A DNA stretch of 56,187 nucleotides from Nautiliaceae bacterium (GTDB lineage Bacteria > Campylobacterota > Campylobacteria > Campylobacterales > Nautiliaceae): the NCBI GenBank assembly GCA_027062625.1, contig JAMOSZ010000011.1, positions 1 through 56,187 on the forward strand, in the 5' to 3' direction. The notes under the pieces are model-generated. The model did no database searches and had not been told where the DNA came from. It saw only the letters and a list, made by a program, of their open reading frames with translations. Positions 31,756 through 42,468 of the stretch are shown piece by piece. Both the position numbers and the translations under genes were made by a program. Every line of letters starts with the position of its first letter. The first letter of the stretch is position 1.

Positions 31756-33682
31756 GGATTTCTCCCTCTTTTTGCTCTGTTGCTGGTGGAGAGAGAGGAG
31801 TGTAGAGTTCTTTTTTGCCATTTATTGTATAAGTTTTTACTCCTTGTGGAGTTATAAATTTTCTTAAAAGTTCTGGATGAACTTTTAAGAGATGTTCATA
31901 AAAGTATTTAAAAGCCGGAGCCGATACTCTTCCTCCACTCATTCTTTTGCCAAGAGATTTTGCGTTATCTTTTCCAAACCAAATTATTGTTTGAGAATTT
32001 GGAGTAAATCCTACAAACCAAGCATCTTTATACTCATTTGTAGTTCCAGTTTTGCCGGCTATTTGAATTTGTGGCATAAATGCTTTTCTTCCAGTCCCTT
32101 TTTTAACGACATCTTCCATCATATTTATCATTAAGTAGGCTTGATAGGCTGGTTCAATGTTTTGGTGGGCTTCTTTTGGGATAATTTTTTTATTCTCAAA
32201 AGGAATATCAATCTCTTTTATGATTCTAAGTTTTGATTTTTCGCCATAATTGCTAATTATTGTATAAAGCTCGCTAAATCTCCACATATCAATCCCAATA
32301 CTTCCAAGAGAGATTGATAGGTTATATGGCATTTTTGGAAATCCAAATTTTTCAAGGTTGTTAATTACTACATCAAGCCCTAAATCTCTTACTAAGTTTA
32401 TAGTTGCAAGGTTTCTTGAATGCACAAGGGCTTCTCTTAGAGTAATAAGCCCAAGAGTATTTCTTTCATAATTTTTTGGCTTCCATACTTCATCTTCTTG
32501 TGGAGTTTTGATTTTAAAGACTCTACTAATGTCTGCGATTTTGCTTGCTGGATTGTATCCATAATTTAGGGCAATTTGATAGATAAATGGTTTAATTGAG
32601 CTTCCAACACTTCTTTTTGATTGAATTACTCTATTGAATTTGCTTTTTTTATAATCAACTCCTCCAACAAGCGCCAAAACTTCTCCTGTTTTTTGGTTTA
32701 TATTTATTAATGCTCCGTTTAATGTGGAGTTATTAAGTTCTGGATTTTCTTTTATCAATCTCTGATAGTTCCATTTTAGGGTTTTTTGTGCTATTTCTTG
32801 GGTTGGGAGGTCAATTGTTAGTGTGATGTTATATCCACGGGTTAATAAATCTGGATATTTTGGCAAAAGTTTTCTTATTGCTGTATCAACTGCATAAGGG
32901 GCTTTTGGTTTTACAAGATAGTTATAAACTTTTGGATTTTCGCTTAGGGCTTTTTTAAGTTCAGCTTTTGTAATCCATCCAAGATTATACATTCTTTTTA
33001 TGATTGAATTTGCTCTTTTTGTGTTTGCTTCATAATGGCGAGTTGGGTCATAGATACTTGGACCTTTTGGGAGGGCTATTAACATTGCAGTCTCTTTTAA
33101 ACTCAAATCTTTTAAGTCTTTATGAAAATACCCAAGGGCTGCTGTTTTTATCCCATAATACCTGTGTCCAAAGTAGATTTGGTTTAGGTATCTCTCTAAA
33201 ATCTCCTCTTTTGTCAAAATCCTCTCAATTTTTAATGATAAAAATATCTCTTTTATTTTTCTTGAAAGCGTTTTTTTGCGAGATAGATAGATATTTCTTA
33301 CTAATTGTTGAGTTATGGTAGAAGCGCCTTCTACTTTTTTACCGGCTTTTATATCTTTTATCAAAGCTCTTATAATTGCGTTTATGTTAATTCCTGGATG
33401 CTCAAAAAAGGAGGTGTCTTCTGTGGCGATTAAAGTTTCAATTACTCTTCCTGGGATATCTTTATACTTTACATAAAGTCTATTTTCGTCTTTGTAGCGA
33501 ATTGCAAGGAGGTTATGGTTTCTATCATAAAATCGTGCTGAGAGTGGAGGATTGTAGTATACTATTTTTTCACTTGCGAATTTAGTATCTTCATAAAGAT
33601 AAAAAATATATCCTCCAATTGCAATCATTAAAGTTATCGTAAAAATTAAAAATCTTATTACGATTTTTTGAAACCTTGTCAT
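31745..33682 (-). CDS. Class A penicillin-binding protein (PBP1A-type)
   Basis: 645 residues. A membrane anchor (about 10-32), then glycosyltransferase family 51 domain (ATEDTSFFEHPGININAIIRA near 87; EGASTITQQLVRN near 118), and a transpeptidase with SVGSSIKPF near 361 (catalytic Ser and Lys), the HSRN motif near 418, and KTGTTNEYKDAW near 545. It builds and crosslinks peptidoglycan on the outside of the membrane. It overlaps bioF by 4 bases on one side and gltX by 11 at the other. Confidence 0.94.
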   Translation of the reverse strand: MTRFQKIVIRFLIFTITLMIAIGGYIFYLYEDTKFASEKIVYYNPPLSARFYDRNHNLLAIRYKDENRLYVKYKDIPGRVIETLIATEDTSFFEHPGININAIIRALIKDIKAGKKVEGASTITQQLVRNIYLSRKKTLSRKIKEIFLSLKIERILTKEEILERYLNQIYFGHRYYGIKTAALGYFHKDLKDLSLKETAMLIALPKGPSIYDPTRHYEANTKRANSIIKRMYNLGWITKAELKKALSENPKVYNYLVKPKAPYAVDTAIRKLLPKYPDLLTRGYNITLTIDLPTQEIAQKTLKWNYQRLIKENPELNNSTLNGALININQKTGEVLALVGGVDYKKSKFNRVIQSKRSVGSSIKPFIYQIALNYGYNPASKIADISRVFKIKTPQEDEVWKPKNYERNTLGLITLREALVHSRNLATINLVRDLGLDVVINNLEKFGFPKMPYNLSISLGSIGIDMWRFSELYTIISNYGEKSKLRIIKEIDIPFENKKIIPKEAHQNIEPAYQAYLMINMMEDVVKKGTGRKAFMPQIQIAGKTGTTNEYKDAWFVGFTPNSQTIIWFGKDNAKSLGKRMSGGRVSAPAFKYFYEHLLKVHPELLRKFITPQGVKTYTINGKKELYTPLSPPATEQKEGEIPIF

Positions 33683-34722
33683 TTAGAAAGTCTTTTTATT
33701 ATATTTTTTGTAAGCTCAAAATCAATATTTACTCTCATAATCACTCTTATTATCTCCTCTTTTGTGGTAGGGGGTCTTATAGCTCCTACTAAAATGTTCT
33801 CTTTTAAGAGTTCTTTTTGTTTTTTTACAACATCTTTTGTTGGGATAATTTTAATTAATGAGTCTGAATTTAACCTTAATCTAAGGTTAATTTTCTCTTT
33901 AAATTCGTTTAGATTGTTTTCAATTTTTTCAAGGGCGTAAAATCCAAGTAGGGTATCCATAGGGCTTAGGGCGGTTGTGTAAATTACGCTTTTTGCCCTG
34001 TTTATTAAAAACTCTATTATCTCTTTGTTTGCAAGGATATAAGCTCCATAACTCCCAAGAGCTTTTCCAAGTGTTCCCATTTTTATCGTTTTTTTAGGAT
34101 TTAGATTATATTCATCACTTATCCCCATTAAATTTTTGCCCCTAACTCCAACACTGTGGGCTTCGTCAATTATTAAATATCCAATATCATAAGCAAAGTT
34201 TGTAATCTCTTCTTTTACTTTATCCCCTCCCATTGAGTAAATTCCTTCAACTACGACAAACACTCTTTTAAATTTTTTATAGTCTTTGCTTTTTTGTTTT
34301 AAATCCTCTAAATCGTTATGATTAAAAAACCTAACTTCCGCTTTTGTTAATTTAGCCCCAACTATCCCGCTTGCGTGATATTCGCTATCTACCAAAAACA
34401 AATCCCCCTTCCTACCAAGCTCAAACAACGCCATATTTGCCAAAAATCCGCTTCCTACAATTAAAGCCTCTTCAAAGTTATTTAGCTTTTTTAACTTCTC
34501 TTCAAGCATCTTATGGGCTAAGTTATATCCGTTTACAAGGAGGGATGCTTTTGAGCCGTGAAGTTTTAACTCTTTTGCTTTAAGATAGGCTTTATTTAAT
34601 ATCTCCTCATCTTCTGCTAAGCCTAAGTAGTCATTACTTGCAAGGTCTATTACATTTTGATAGAGTTTTTTCTCTCTAAGTCTTCCTTTTGCTTTAAGTA
34701 AATTTAACTCTTTTTCATACAT
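33679..34722 (-). CDS. bioF: 8-amino-7-oxononanoate synthase (BioF) or related alpha-oxoamine synthase
   Basis: 347 residues, PLP fold I. Key segments: NDYLGLAEDEE near 30, the substrate-side HGSKASLLVNGY near 54, EALIVGSGFLANMA near 84, IIDEAHSVGVRG near 184, and the PLP lysine in TLGKALGSYGAY near 218. It joins pimeloyl thioester and alanine. BioF is preferred over the related Kbl or Spt because bioB is nearby and the length fits, although the N-terminal part is short (BioF is usually about 380). It overlaps the PBP gene by 4 bases. Confidence 0.83.
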   Translation of the reverse strand: MYEKELNLLKAKGRLREKKLYQNVIDLASNDYLGLAEDEEILNKAYLKAKELKLHGSKASLLVNGYNLAHKMLEEKLKKLNNFEEALIVGSGFLANMALFELGRKGDLFLVDSEYHASGIVGAKLTKAEVRFFNHNDLEDLKQKSKDYKKFKRVFVVVEGIYSMGGDKVKEEITNFAYDIGYLIIDEAHSVGVRGKNLMGISDEYNLNPKKTIKMGTLGKALGSYGAYILANKEIIEFLINRAKSVIYTTALSPMDTLLGFYALEKIENNLNEFKEKINLRLRLNSDSLIKIIPTKDVVKKQKELLKENILVGAIRPPTTKEEIIRVIMRVNIDFELTKNIIKRLSK

Positions 34723-34758
34723 TTTTATCTCTTTATTTATTAAGTATGATTACTTTTA

Positions 34759-34767
34759 TGTTAAAAT
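34759..34767 (+). promoter_or_regulatory. alaS: Extended -10 promoter of alaS
   Basis: TGTTAAAAT (TGn-TAAAAT) 20 bases before the ATG, in the divergent gap with bioF. It may drive a very long run of plus-strand genes from alaS to pssA. Confidence 0.5.
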
Positions 34768-34787
34768 TTTAGCAAAAAAGGTCTTTT

Positions 34788-37334
34788 ATGGATATAAGGA
34801 AAAAATTTTTAGAGTTTTTTGAAAAAAAAGGGCATAAAGTCTACCCATCCGCTCCTTTGGTGCCTGATGACCCTACTTTGCTTTTTACGAATGCTGGAAT
34901 GGTTCCTTTTAAACCGATTTTTACCGGAGAAAAACCAGCCCCAAATCCGCCAAGAGCAACATCATCTCAGCTTTGTATGAGAGCAGGAGGGAAACATAAC
35001 GACCTTGAAAATGTAGGGTATACAAACCGCCACCATACTCTTTTTGAAATGCTTGGAAATTTCTCTTTTGGGGATTATTTTAAAGAAGAAGCGATTGCTT
35101 ATGCTTGGGAGTTTGTCACAGAAGTTTTAGGGCTTGATAAAGATAGGCTTTGGATTACAATTCATAAAAGTGATGATGAAGCTGGGAAAATCTGGGAGAA
35201 GTATGTTCCAAAGGATAGAATTGTAAAAATGGGCGATAAAGATAACTTCTGGCAGATGGGAGATACCGGACCTTGCGGACCTTGCAGTGAGATTCATTAT
35301 GACCAAGGTGCTGATAAATTTAATTCTCCTGAGGATTATTTAGGAGGAGAGGGGGATAGGTTTTTAGAAATTTGGAATTTGGTTTTTATGCAGTATAATA
35401 GAGATGAGAGTGGCAAATTAACCCCTCTTCCAAAGCCAAGCATTGATACAGGTATGGGATTAGAGAGGATTACAGCTGTTGTAGAGGGGGTTGAGAGTAA
35501 TTATGATACTTCAATTTTTAGACCTTTGCTTGAAAAAATTGTGGAAATTACAAATAAAGAGTATTTTAAAGATAAAAGAGGAGCAAGTCATAGAGTAATA
35601 GCTGATCACATAAGGGCTGTTAGCTTTTTACTGAGTGAAGGGGTTAGGTTTGATAGAGAAGGTAGGGGGTATGTATTAAGAAGGATTTTAAGAAGAGGGG
35701 TAAGGCATGGGTATCTTCTTGGGATGCGTGAGCCTTTTATGTATAAAATCGTTGATACTTTGGTAAATCAAATGGGGGATATCTATCCACAGCTTAAAGA
35801 GAAAAAAGAAGCCATAAAAGATGCAATAAAACTTGAAGAAGAGAGATTTTTTGCCACAATTGATAAAGGGATGGAGCTTTTTAAAGAGGAGCTTTCTAAA
35901 ACGAGTGGGGATGTTTTTAGTGGAGAGATTGCGTTTAAGCTTTATGATACTTATGGATTTCCTCTTGATTTGACTGAGGATATGTTAAGAGAAGTTAATA
36001 AGAGGGTTGATATTAAAACTTTTGAGAAGCTTATGCAAGAGCAAAAAGAAAGAGCAAGAGCAAACTGGAAAGGAAGCGGAGATAAAAAAGTTAACATAAA
36101 AGACCTTGAAAAATATGAGCCAAACAGATTTGTAGGATATGAATTTCTTGAATACAAAACAAAAGTAAAAGCCCTTTTTGATAAAGATATGAATGAGGTA
36201 GAAGAACTTAAAGGTAGTGGTTTTGTAATGCTTGAAGAGACTCCGTTTTATGCTGAGAGTGGAGGTCAGGTTGGAGATAGAGGAGAGATTTTAAAAGATG
36301 GGAGAGTTGTTGCAAAAGTTATTGATACTCAAAAATTTGATGAGAGAAATTTAAGTAAAGTTAAAGATGCAAAACTTAAAAAAGGGGATGAGGTTTTAGC
36401 AAGAGTTGATGAGAGTAGGCGTGAGATTGCAAAACACCACTCAGCAACTCACCTTTTACATTCAGCCCTTAGAAAAGTGCTTGGAGAGAGCGTAACTCAG
36501 GCCGGAAGTTTGGTCGAAGCAAACAGGCTTAGATTTGACTTTACATATCCAAAGGCTTTGAGTAAAGAGGAACTTAATAAAATTGAAGAGATGGTAAATA
36601 ATGTAATTGCAAGAGGGATTGAAGGGGAAGTTAAAGAAGTAAGCCTTGATGAAGCCAAAAAAGAGGGGGCTATGGCTTTGTTTGGTGAGAAGTATGGGGA
36701 TATTGTAAGAGTTGTTAGATTTTCTGATTTTAGCGTTGAGCTTTGTGGCGGGACTCATGTAAAAAACACAGCTGAGATTGGAAGTTTTTATATTGTAAAA
36801 GAGAGTGGAGTAAGTGCTGGGGTTAGAAGGATTGAAGCAGTAGCTGGGCTTAGTGCTTATAAATATGCAAAAGGTTTTAGGGATTTGGTTGAGGAGGTTA
36901 AAGCTGAGAACAAGGCAAACGATATAAAAAAATTTATTGAAAAACAAAAAGAGGAGATTAAAAATTTAAAAGAAGAGATTAAAGCCTTGAAACAAGCAGC
37001 CGTTAGGGAGATTAAACCGATAGAAAAAGATGGGGTTAATTTTGTAATTGAGAGAATTGATAATGCAAATTTAAGAGAAATTGCAACCGAGCTTAAAGGA
37101 AAATACGATAATTTAGTAGCTTTTCTTGCGGGTGAGAATAAGGGTAGAGTCAATATGGTTGCCATTAGTAAGGTTGATGGAATTAAGGCTTTGGATTTGA
37201 TTAGGGAGTTTGCTCCAATTGTTGGTGGAAAAGGTGGTGGAAAAGCCGATTTTGCCCAAGGTGGAGGTAAGGATGTAGGAAAGATTGATGAATTGATAGA
37301 GAAAGTTAAAAAAAGGCTTTTAAAAGGAGAGTAG
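34788..37334 (+). CDS. alaS: Alanyl-tRNA synthetase
   Basis: 848 residues, full length. Class II core motifs: [17 protein letters not shown] near 82-98 and [10 protein letters not shown] near 163. The editing domain has [13 protein letters not shown] near 549 and [15 protein letters not shown] near 651. The C-Ala domain ends with [21 protein letters not shown] ribosome site. The response regulator gene starts right after its TAG. Confidence 0.97.
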   Translation: MDIRKKFLEFFEKKGHKVYPSAPLVPDDPTLLFTNAGMVPFKPIFTGEKPAPNPPRATSSQLCMRAGGKHNDLENVGYTNRHHTLFEMLGNFSFGDYFKEEAIAYAWEFVTEVLGLDKDRLWITIHKSDDEAGKIWEKYVPKDRIVKMGDKDNFWQMGDTGPCGPCSEIHYDQGADKFNSPEDYLGGEGDRFLEIWNLVFMQYNRDESGKLTPLPKPSIDTGMGLERITAVVEGVESNYDTSIFRPLLEKIVEITNKEYFKDKRGASHRVIADHIRAVSFLLSEGVRFDREGRGYVLRRILRRGVRHGYLLGMREPFMYKIVDTLVNQMGDIYPQLKEKKEAIKDAIKLEEERFFATIDKGMELFKEELSKTSGDVFSGEIAFKLYDTYGFPLDLTEDMLREVNKRVDIKTFEKLMQEQKERARANWKGSGDKKVNIKDLEKYEPNRFVGYEFLEYKTKVKALFDKDMNEVEELKGSGFVMLEETPFYAESGGQVGDRGEILKDGRVVAKVIDTQKFDERNLSKVKDAKLKKGDEVLARVDESRREIAKHHSATHLLHSALRKVLGESVTQAGSLVEANRLRFDFTYPKALSKEELNKIEEMVNNVIARGIEGEVKEVSLDEAKKEGAMALFGEKYGDIVRVVRFSDFSVELCGGTHVKNTAEIGSFYIVKESGVSAGVRRIEAVAGLSAYKYAKGFRDLVEEVKAENKANDIKKFIEKQKEEIKNLKEEIKALKQAAVREIKPIEKDGVNFVIERIDNANLREIATELKGKYDNLVAFLAGENKGRVNMVAISKVDGIKALDLIREFAPIVGGKGGGKADFAQGGGKDVGKIDELIEKVKKRLLKGE

Positions 37335-37985
37335 TTGCTTTATAGTGTTTTGCTTATTGAAGATAACTATCAGCACGCAAAAATTGTTAAAAGGATTCTT
37401 GAAAAAAATGACTTTTTAGTTGTTGTTGAGGATAATGGAAAAGAAGCACTTGAAAACATTAAAAAAAGAGATTATGATTTGTACTTAATTGATATTAATA
37501 TTCCTGGGATTAACGGAGTTGAGCTTGTTAAGTATATAAGAGAGTTAAAAGAGGGTGCAAATATTATTATGATTACTGCTTCTGATGATGAGTATGATTT
37601 TAGAAAGTCGTATGAGTATGGGTGCGATGATTATATTAAAAAACCTTTTAAAGCAGCTGAAATTGAGGTTAGGGTTAATCATCTTTTAAAAAGAAAAGCC
37701 TCTTTAAAATGGGATGGGTATGAGTTTGTTTGGGAGAGTGGTGATTTGTTTAAAGATGGGAAACTTGTAGATTTAACAAAAAAAGAGAGAAAGCTTCTTT
37801 ATCTTTTGCTAAATAATGTGAATTTGACCGTAAAAAAGGATAAAATTATAGAGTATGTTTGGGGAGAAAATTATCAAAAAGAGCCTCCAATCCGTCAGCT
37901 TATAAAGCAGCTAAGGGAAAAATTTGACAAAGATTACATTAAAACAATAGTAGCAACAGGATATAGATTTGAAATTGAGAGTTAA
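37335..37985 (+). CDS. OmpR-family response regulator
   Basis: 216 residues from a TTG placed directly after the alaS stop, with AAAAGGAGAG as ribosome site. The receiver domain has the acidic pair ED near 9-10, phosphoacceptor Asp53 (LIDINIPG), the Thr in ITASDD near 80, and Lys in KKPF near 101. The C-terminal winged helix (KKERKLLYLLLNN ... IRQLIKQLREKF ... GYRFE) is of OmpR/PhoB type. It overlaps the kinase gene by 17 bases. Target genes are unknown. Confidence 0.92.
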   Translation: MLYSVLLIEDNYQHAKIVKRILEKNDFLVVVEDNGKEALENIKKRDYDLYLIDINIPGINGVELVKYIRELKEGANIIMITASDDEYDFRKSYEYGCDDYIKKPFKAAEIEVRVNHLLKRKASLKWDGYEFVWESGDLFKDGKLVDLTKKERKLLYLLLNNVNLTVKKDKIIEYVWGENYQKEPPIRQLIKQLREKFDKDYIKTIVATGYRFEIES

Positions 37986-39714
37986 ATTAAGAAAAGTTTT
38001 TTTAGGAGTTTTTATTGTTATTTTTTTGATATTAGTGTTTTTGGCAATTAACAATTATATTGTATTCCGTAATACTATTATCCAAAACTTTTTGAACCAA
38101 AAATATCTTTTAACTTATAGGATAGAAGCTCAAATTAACTCTTATTTTAATAATATTAAGTTTTTGTTTGATAGAAATTATTATTTCGCAAAAGACTTTT
38201 TGAGTGATGTTAGTAAAATGCCATTTGATGAGATTAAAAGGGAGATTGAAAAAAAGTGTAATAAACTTATGGAGTATGAGCTTTATTTGATTAATAAAGA
38301 TTTAAAATGTTTAAGAGGAGATAGTGAGTGTAAAGAAGAAGCTTATTTGCATAGGTATCATATTTTAAGAGTTTTAAATAATGAGATTAATTTTGATGCC
38401 TCAGGGTTTAATATTGACTTTAAAAATTGGTATGTTAAAAAAGATTACTTTGTAAGGTATTATGATAAAGTTATAGGAGTTGATTGTGGAGTTAGTATTT
38501 CTAATTTAATGGAGCATCTTAAAAATTTAGTGAGCATAATTCCAGATTTATTGGATATGCAACTTTTATTAAAAGAGAATAAAGTCTATTTGCTTGATAT
38601 TACAAAAGATGAGGTTAAAAGTTATGTTTACTCTTTAAAAGAGTGGGAGAAGTATAAGAAAAGTTTCTTTACAAAAGTTATCAAAGACGATGATGAATAT
38701 TACTTTTTTGATAATGATAAACTTATTATCTTTCATAAGTTTAAGGTTTTGGATAAAGATGCTATTTTAAAAGTCGAGTATTCAGCAAAGTCTCTTTTTC
38801 AAGAACTTGAAAATTCAAAAATAAGACTTATTGTAATTTTTAGCTTGCTTGCGGTTTTAGTCTTTTTAATTTATAGACTAACAGCTTATAAAGTTTCAGA
38901 AGAGATTATTGGGGTTGTTAAGAGTATGAGAGAAAATGAAAAAGTAAAAGAACCTAAAAAAGAGAGAGTTATTTCAATTTATGAACTTGAAGAGTTAAAA
39001 AATAGGTATAATCAATTTAGAGAAGAGTTACAAACTGAAATAGAGAAAAATCAAGCACTTTTAAAAGAGAATAAAAGGTTTATTGTTGATACTATTCACC
39101 AAATAAGAACACCGCTTGGAATAATTACTTTAAATATTGACTTTTTAAGAAATATGGCAACTACAAAAGAAGAAAAAGAGATTATTGATGAGATTGAATC
39201 AGCAATAATTATGCTCTCTAACTCATATGAAGATTTGTCATATATTTCAGCAAATGGAATTTTAAAATATGAAGCAAAAGAGATGCTTAATTTAAGTGAT
39301 GTTTTAAGAAGAAGAGTTAGATTCTTCTCAGCAATGGCAAGAAGTAATGATATTGAAATAGTAACGGATATTGATGATTATATTCACTACTATATCAATA
39401 AAGTGGAGTTTGAGAGAATTGTAGATAATAATCTCTCAAATGCTTTAAAATATTCGCCAAAACACTCAAAAGTTTATGTCTCTTTAAAAAGAAGAGGAAA
39501 TTTTGTAGCGCTTAGATTTGAATCATTTGGTAAACCAATTAAACATCCTGAGAAGATTTTTGATAAAAATTATAGGGAGCATTCTTATACAAGGGGACTT
39601 GGGGTTGGGCTTAATATTGTAAAAAATATTTGTGAAAAATATGGAATTGATTATAGAGTTGAGCATAAAGATGGTAAAAATATCTTTGAGTATGTTTTTA
39701 AGGTCGGGGAATGA
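37969..39714 (+). CDS. Membrane sensor histidine kinase
   Basis: 581 residues from a TTG start inside the response regulator gene. One membrane helix near 9-30, an extracytoplasmic sensor of about 250 residues with three Cys (KCNK, KCLRGDSECKE near 91-123), a second helix near 285-303, a charged coiled-coil linker, HisKA with His377 (VDTIHQIRTPLG), and a HATPase domain with NNLSNALKYSP near 487 and TRGLGVGLNIVKN near 542. The ligand is unknown. Overlaps maf as ATGA. Confidence 0.9.
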   Translation: MKLRVKLRKVFLGVFIVIFLILVFLAINNYIVFRNTIIQNFLNQKYLLTYRIEAQINSYFNNIKFLFDRNYYFAKDFLSDVSKMPFDEIKREIEKKCNKLMEYELYLINKDLKCLRGDSECKEEAYLHRYHILRVLNNEINFDASGFNIDFKNWYVKKDYFVRYYDKVIGVDCGVSISNLMEHLKNLVSIIPDLLDMQLLLKENKVYLLDITKDEVKSYVYSLKEWEKYKKSFFTKVIKDDDEYYFFDNDKLIIFHKFKVLDKDAILKVEYSAKSLFQELENSKIRLIVIFSLLAVLVFLIYRLTAYKVSEEIIGVVKSMRENEKVKEPKKERVISIYELEELKNRYNQFREELQTEIEKNQALLKENKRFIVDTIHQIRTPLGIITLNIDFLRNMATTKEEKEIIDEIESAIIMLSNSYEDLSYISANGILKYEAKEMLNLSDVLRRRVRFFSAMARSNDIEIVTDIDDYIHYYINKVEFERIVDNNLSNALKYSPKHSKVYVSLKRRGNFVALRFESFGKPIKHPEKIFDKNYREHSYTRGLGVGLNIVKNICEKYGIDYRVEHKDGKNIFEYVFKVGE

Positions 39715-40250
39715 TACTTTGTAGTTCTTCTTTAACTCGGGCAAAACTTTTAAGAAAAGCTGGAATTGAGTTTATTCAAAAGAGTTGCGAATTTGATGAA
39801 GATAGTATTAAATCAACTGACCCTTATGAATTTGTGGTATTGGCAAGTTATGGCAAATTTAAGAAGTGTTGCGAGTGTTTTAGCGATGATATTATAGCTG
39901 CTGATACGATTGTAACTGATGGGAGGAGGATTTTAAGAAAAGCAAAAGATGAAAAGGAAGCAAGGGAGATTTTACTTTTACAAAGTGGAAGAGAAATAAA
40001 AATAGTTACTTCAATGTGGATTAGATTTAAAGGTCAGATTTTTGGTAGAGTTGATGAAACTATTTATAAATTCAAAGAGTTTGATAAAAAAGAGTTAGAA
40101 GAGTATTTAAAAAGCAAAGAGTGGAGAGGGAAAGCTGGGGCTTGTATGGTTGAAGGATTTTGTAAAAAGTATATAAAAGAGGTAAAAGGGTATGAATCAA
40201 CGGCAATGGGACTTTGTGTGGAGGAACTGTTAAGAATTATTAGGAGGTAA
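39711..40250 (+). CDS. maf: Maf-like nucleoside triphosphate pyrophosphatase
   Basis: 179 residues. Maf/HAM1-type fold marks: the N-terminal CSSSLTRAKLLRKAGIEF, AADTIVTDGRR near 64-74 with the catalytic Asp, ATMAS-like region replaced by ESTAMGLCVEELL near 163-175, and EWRGKAGACMVEG near 139. The usual GYxIQG motif reads GACMVEG. The enzyme hydrolyses non-canonical nucleotides. Cys-rich for this family (seven Cys visible). The next gene's ribosome site (AGGAGG) is inside its last codons. Confidence 0.82.
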   Translation: MILCSSSLTRAKLLRKAGIEFIQKSCEFDEDSIKSTDPYEFVVLASYGKFKKCCECFSDDIIAADTIVTDGRRILRKAKDEKEAREILLLQSGREIKIVTSMWIRFKGQIFGRVDETIYKFKEFDKKELEEYLKSKEWRGKAGACMVEGFCKKYIKEVKGYESTAMGLCVEELLRIIRR

Positions 40251-40252
40251 GA

Positions 40253-41152
40253 ATGCATATAAGAGAGATTCATCAGTTTTTTAAGATAAGAAAAGAGGCA
40301 AGAGCTTATTTTTGTTATATTTTACAAAGAAACTTGCCAAATAGACTTCCAGAAATCACTTTGGATGTAATTATTGATGGGTTAGAGAGGATTGTGCATG
40401 AACTTCCTTTTGTAAATGCAGCTTATGTTTTAGATGCAACGGGACATCAAATCTCAGAGTTAATTACTCTAAAAGATGAATTTAAGGAAGTGCATATTGA
40501 TTTAAACCAATCAAATAGAACTTACTTTTATAAAGCCGTAAAAGAGAAAAAATGTATCTTAACTGATCCTTATCCAAGTTTAATTAACGGAGAGATGGTA
40601 GTTAGTGCGGCAATGCCAATTTTTAATGACAAAGGTAAGCTTTTATATGTTGCGGTTATTGATATTCCACTTAATGAATTACTAAAATTTGTAAGAGAAG
40701 AAAGAGGTGAGAAGTGGTTTCATAATTTTAATAGAATAATTTATGCTCTCTTTTCGCTTGCACTTTTTAGTATTGTTGTTTTGCTTTTTATTGATGGAGT
40801 TAAAATGTTTTTTTCATATAACTTAGCTCAGCTTGATGTTAAGAAGATGTTTGAATCAACAATTCTTTTAACTTTGTCTCTTGCTCTTTTTGATTTAGTT
40901 AAGACTTTAATGAGTGAAGAGGTTATTCAAGAAAAAGAGGAGCATCCTTTTGCAATTCATAAAACAATGATTAAGTTTTTGGGAAGTATTGTAATTGCGC
41001 TTGCAATTGAGGGGCTTATGCTGGTATTTAAGTTTGCTATGATTGCGCCTCAAAAACTTCTATACGCGGCAATTTTACTTGGAGCTGTAACTTTTCTTTT
41101 GGGAGGACTTGCTTATTATATGAAATCAGTTGGTAAGGAGTTTAAAGAGTGA
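40253..41152 (+). CDS. PDC-sensor membrane protein
   Basis: 299 residues. The N-terminal 155 residues form a PDC/Cache-like sensor fold (AYVLDATGHQISELI near 58-72, TYFYKAVKEKKCILTDPYPSLINGEMVVSAAMPIFNDKGKLLYVAVIDIP spread over about 88-142). Four membrane helices follow (about 158-182, 200-220, 238-262, 267-287). There is no kinase, cyclase or methyl-accepting domain. Such proteins sit at this place in other Campylobacterota; the function is not known. The sensor part has no signal peptide, so it may be cytoplasmic, which is odd for a PDC fold. Confidence 0.75.
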   Translation: MHIREIHQFFKIRKEARAYFCYILQRNLPNRLPEITLDVIIDGLERIVHELPFVNAAYVLDATGHQISELITLKDEFKEVHIDLNQSNRTYFYKAVKEKKCILTDPYPSLINGEMVVSAAMPIFNDKGKLLYVAVIDIPLNELLKFVREERGEKWFHNFNRIIYALFSLALFSIVVLLFIDGVKMFFSYNLAQLDVKKMFESTILLTLSLALFDLVKTLMSEEVIQEKEEHPFAIHKTMIKFLGSIVIALAIEGLMLVFKFAMIAPQKLLYAAILLGAVTFLLGGLAYYMKSVGKEFKE

Positions 41153-41751
41153 TAGGGATAGTTGATTATAATATGGGAAATTTAGCAAGTGTAAAAAACG
41201 CTTTTGATAAGATTGGTGCAAAAGCTGAGATTGTAAAAGATGCTGATAAATTAAAAAACTATGATAAGCTCCTTTTCCCGGGGGTTGGGGCGTTTGGAGA
41301 TGCAATGGAGCATTTAAAAGAGACAAATTTAGATAAGGCTATTAGAGAATTTGTAAAATCTGGAAAATATGTGCTTGGGATTTGTTTGGGGATGCAGCTT
41401 TTGTTTGAAAGCAGCGAAGAGTTTGGAAGACACAAAGGGCTTGGATTGATTAAAGGGAGGGTTGTGAGATTTAAAAACATTGAAAAAACTCACAAAATTC
41501 CTCATATGGGGTGGAATAAGATGTTTTTTACAAAAAAAGCTCCTCTTTTTAAAGGGCTTAATAACCCATACCTTTATTTTGTTCACTCTTACCATGTTGT
41601 TTGTGATGATGAATTTGTTATTGGTAAAACAATTTATGGGTATGAATTTGTAAGTGCTGTTAATAAAGATAATCTTTTTGGGTTTCAACCACATCCGGAA
41701 AAGTCTCACAATGCTGGTCTTAGAGTGCTTGAAAATTTTATAAATTTATAA
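41149..41751 (+). CDS. hisH: Imidazole glycerol phosphate synthase, glutaminase subunit
   Basis: 200 residues from a GTG overlapping the previous stop (GTGA). Class I glutamine amidotransferase with LFPGVGAFGDAM near 43, nucleophile Cys in LGICLGMQLLFE near 78, and the His-Glu pair in HPEKSH near 183. It supplies ammonia to HisF for histidine synthesis. hisA follows with AAGGAG at its start; hisF is not in the window. Confidence 0.96.
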   Translation: MIGIVDYNMGNLASVKNAFDKIGAKAEIVKDADKLKNYDKLLFPGVGAFGDAMEHLKETNLDKAIREFVKSGKYVLGICLGMQLLFESSEEFGRHKGLGLIKGRVVRFKNIEKTHKIPHMGWNKMFFTKKAPLFKGLNNPYLYFVHSYHVVCDDEFVIGKTIYGYEFVSAVNKDNLFGFQPHPEKSHNAGLRVLENFINL

Positions 41752-41760
41752 GGAGTAAGA

Positions 41761-42468
41761 ATGATAATTTTTCCAGCGATTGATTTAAAAGATGGTAAGG
41801 CTGTTAGGCTTACAAAAGGGATAATGGAGAGTGCAAAAGTTTATAGCGATGAGCCATGGGAACTTGCAAAAAGATTTGAAGAGATGGGGGCTAAGTGGCT
41901 TCATATTGTAGATTTAAACGGAGCTTTTGCAGGGGAGCCAAAAAATATTGCTCAAATTGAAAAAATAAGAAAAAACACAAACCTAAAAATCCAGCTTGGA
42001 GGTGGAATAAGGGATGAAGAGACTATCAAAAAATATCTTGACCTTGGAATTAATAGGGTAATTCTTGGGAGTGTTGCGGCAAGGGAGTCACAAAAGGTAA
42101 AAGAGCTTGCAAAAAAATATCCAATTGCCGTTGGAATTGATTCAAAAGATGGATTTGTAGCGGTTGATGGATGGGGTAGGAATGAGAAAGTTAGGGCAAT
42201 TGAGCTTGCAAGAGAGTTTAGAGATAGCGATGTTGAGTGTATTATTGCTACTGATATTGACAAAGATGGAACTCTTAATGGACTTAATATTGAGTTTATT
42301 TTAGATATTATGAGAGCTTCTAATAAGCCAGTTATTGCAAGTGGTGGGGTTGCGAGTGAAAATGATATAAAAAAAGCAAAACATTATGGAGTTTATGGAG
42401 TAATTGTTGGAAAAGCCTTTTATGAGGGAAGAGTCAATTTAGAAAAAGTTTTAAGAGAGTATCAATGA
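41761..42468 (+). CDS. hisA: Phosphoribosylformimino-5-aminoimidazole carboxamide ribotide isomerase
   Basis: 235 residues, TIM barrel. N-terminal [17 protein letters not shown] with the catalytic Asp, the phosphate site [11 protein letters not shown] near 78, the second acid in [12 protein letters not shown] near 163-174, and [13 protein letters not shown] near 193. Fourth step of histidine synthesis. It overlaps prmA as ATGA. Confidence 0.96.
   Translation: MIIFPAIDLKDGKAVRLTKGIMESAKVYSDEPWELAKRFEEMGAKWLHIVDLNGAFAGEPKNIAQIEKIRKNTNLKIQLGGGIRDEETIKKYLDLGINRVILGSVAARESQKVKELAKKYPIAVGIDSKDGFVAVDGWGRNEKVRAIELAREFRDSDVECIIATDIDKDGTLNGLNIEFILDIMRASNKPVIASGGVASENDIKKAKHYGVYGVIVGKAFYEGRVNLEKVLREYQ

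Noticed and set aside
36462-36947. 161-codon open frame antisense to alaS
   Set aside because: It lies wholly inside alaS on the other strand, has no ribosome site, and its composition is that of a reverse-frame shadow.
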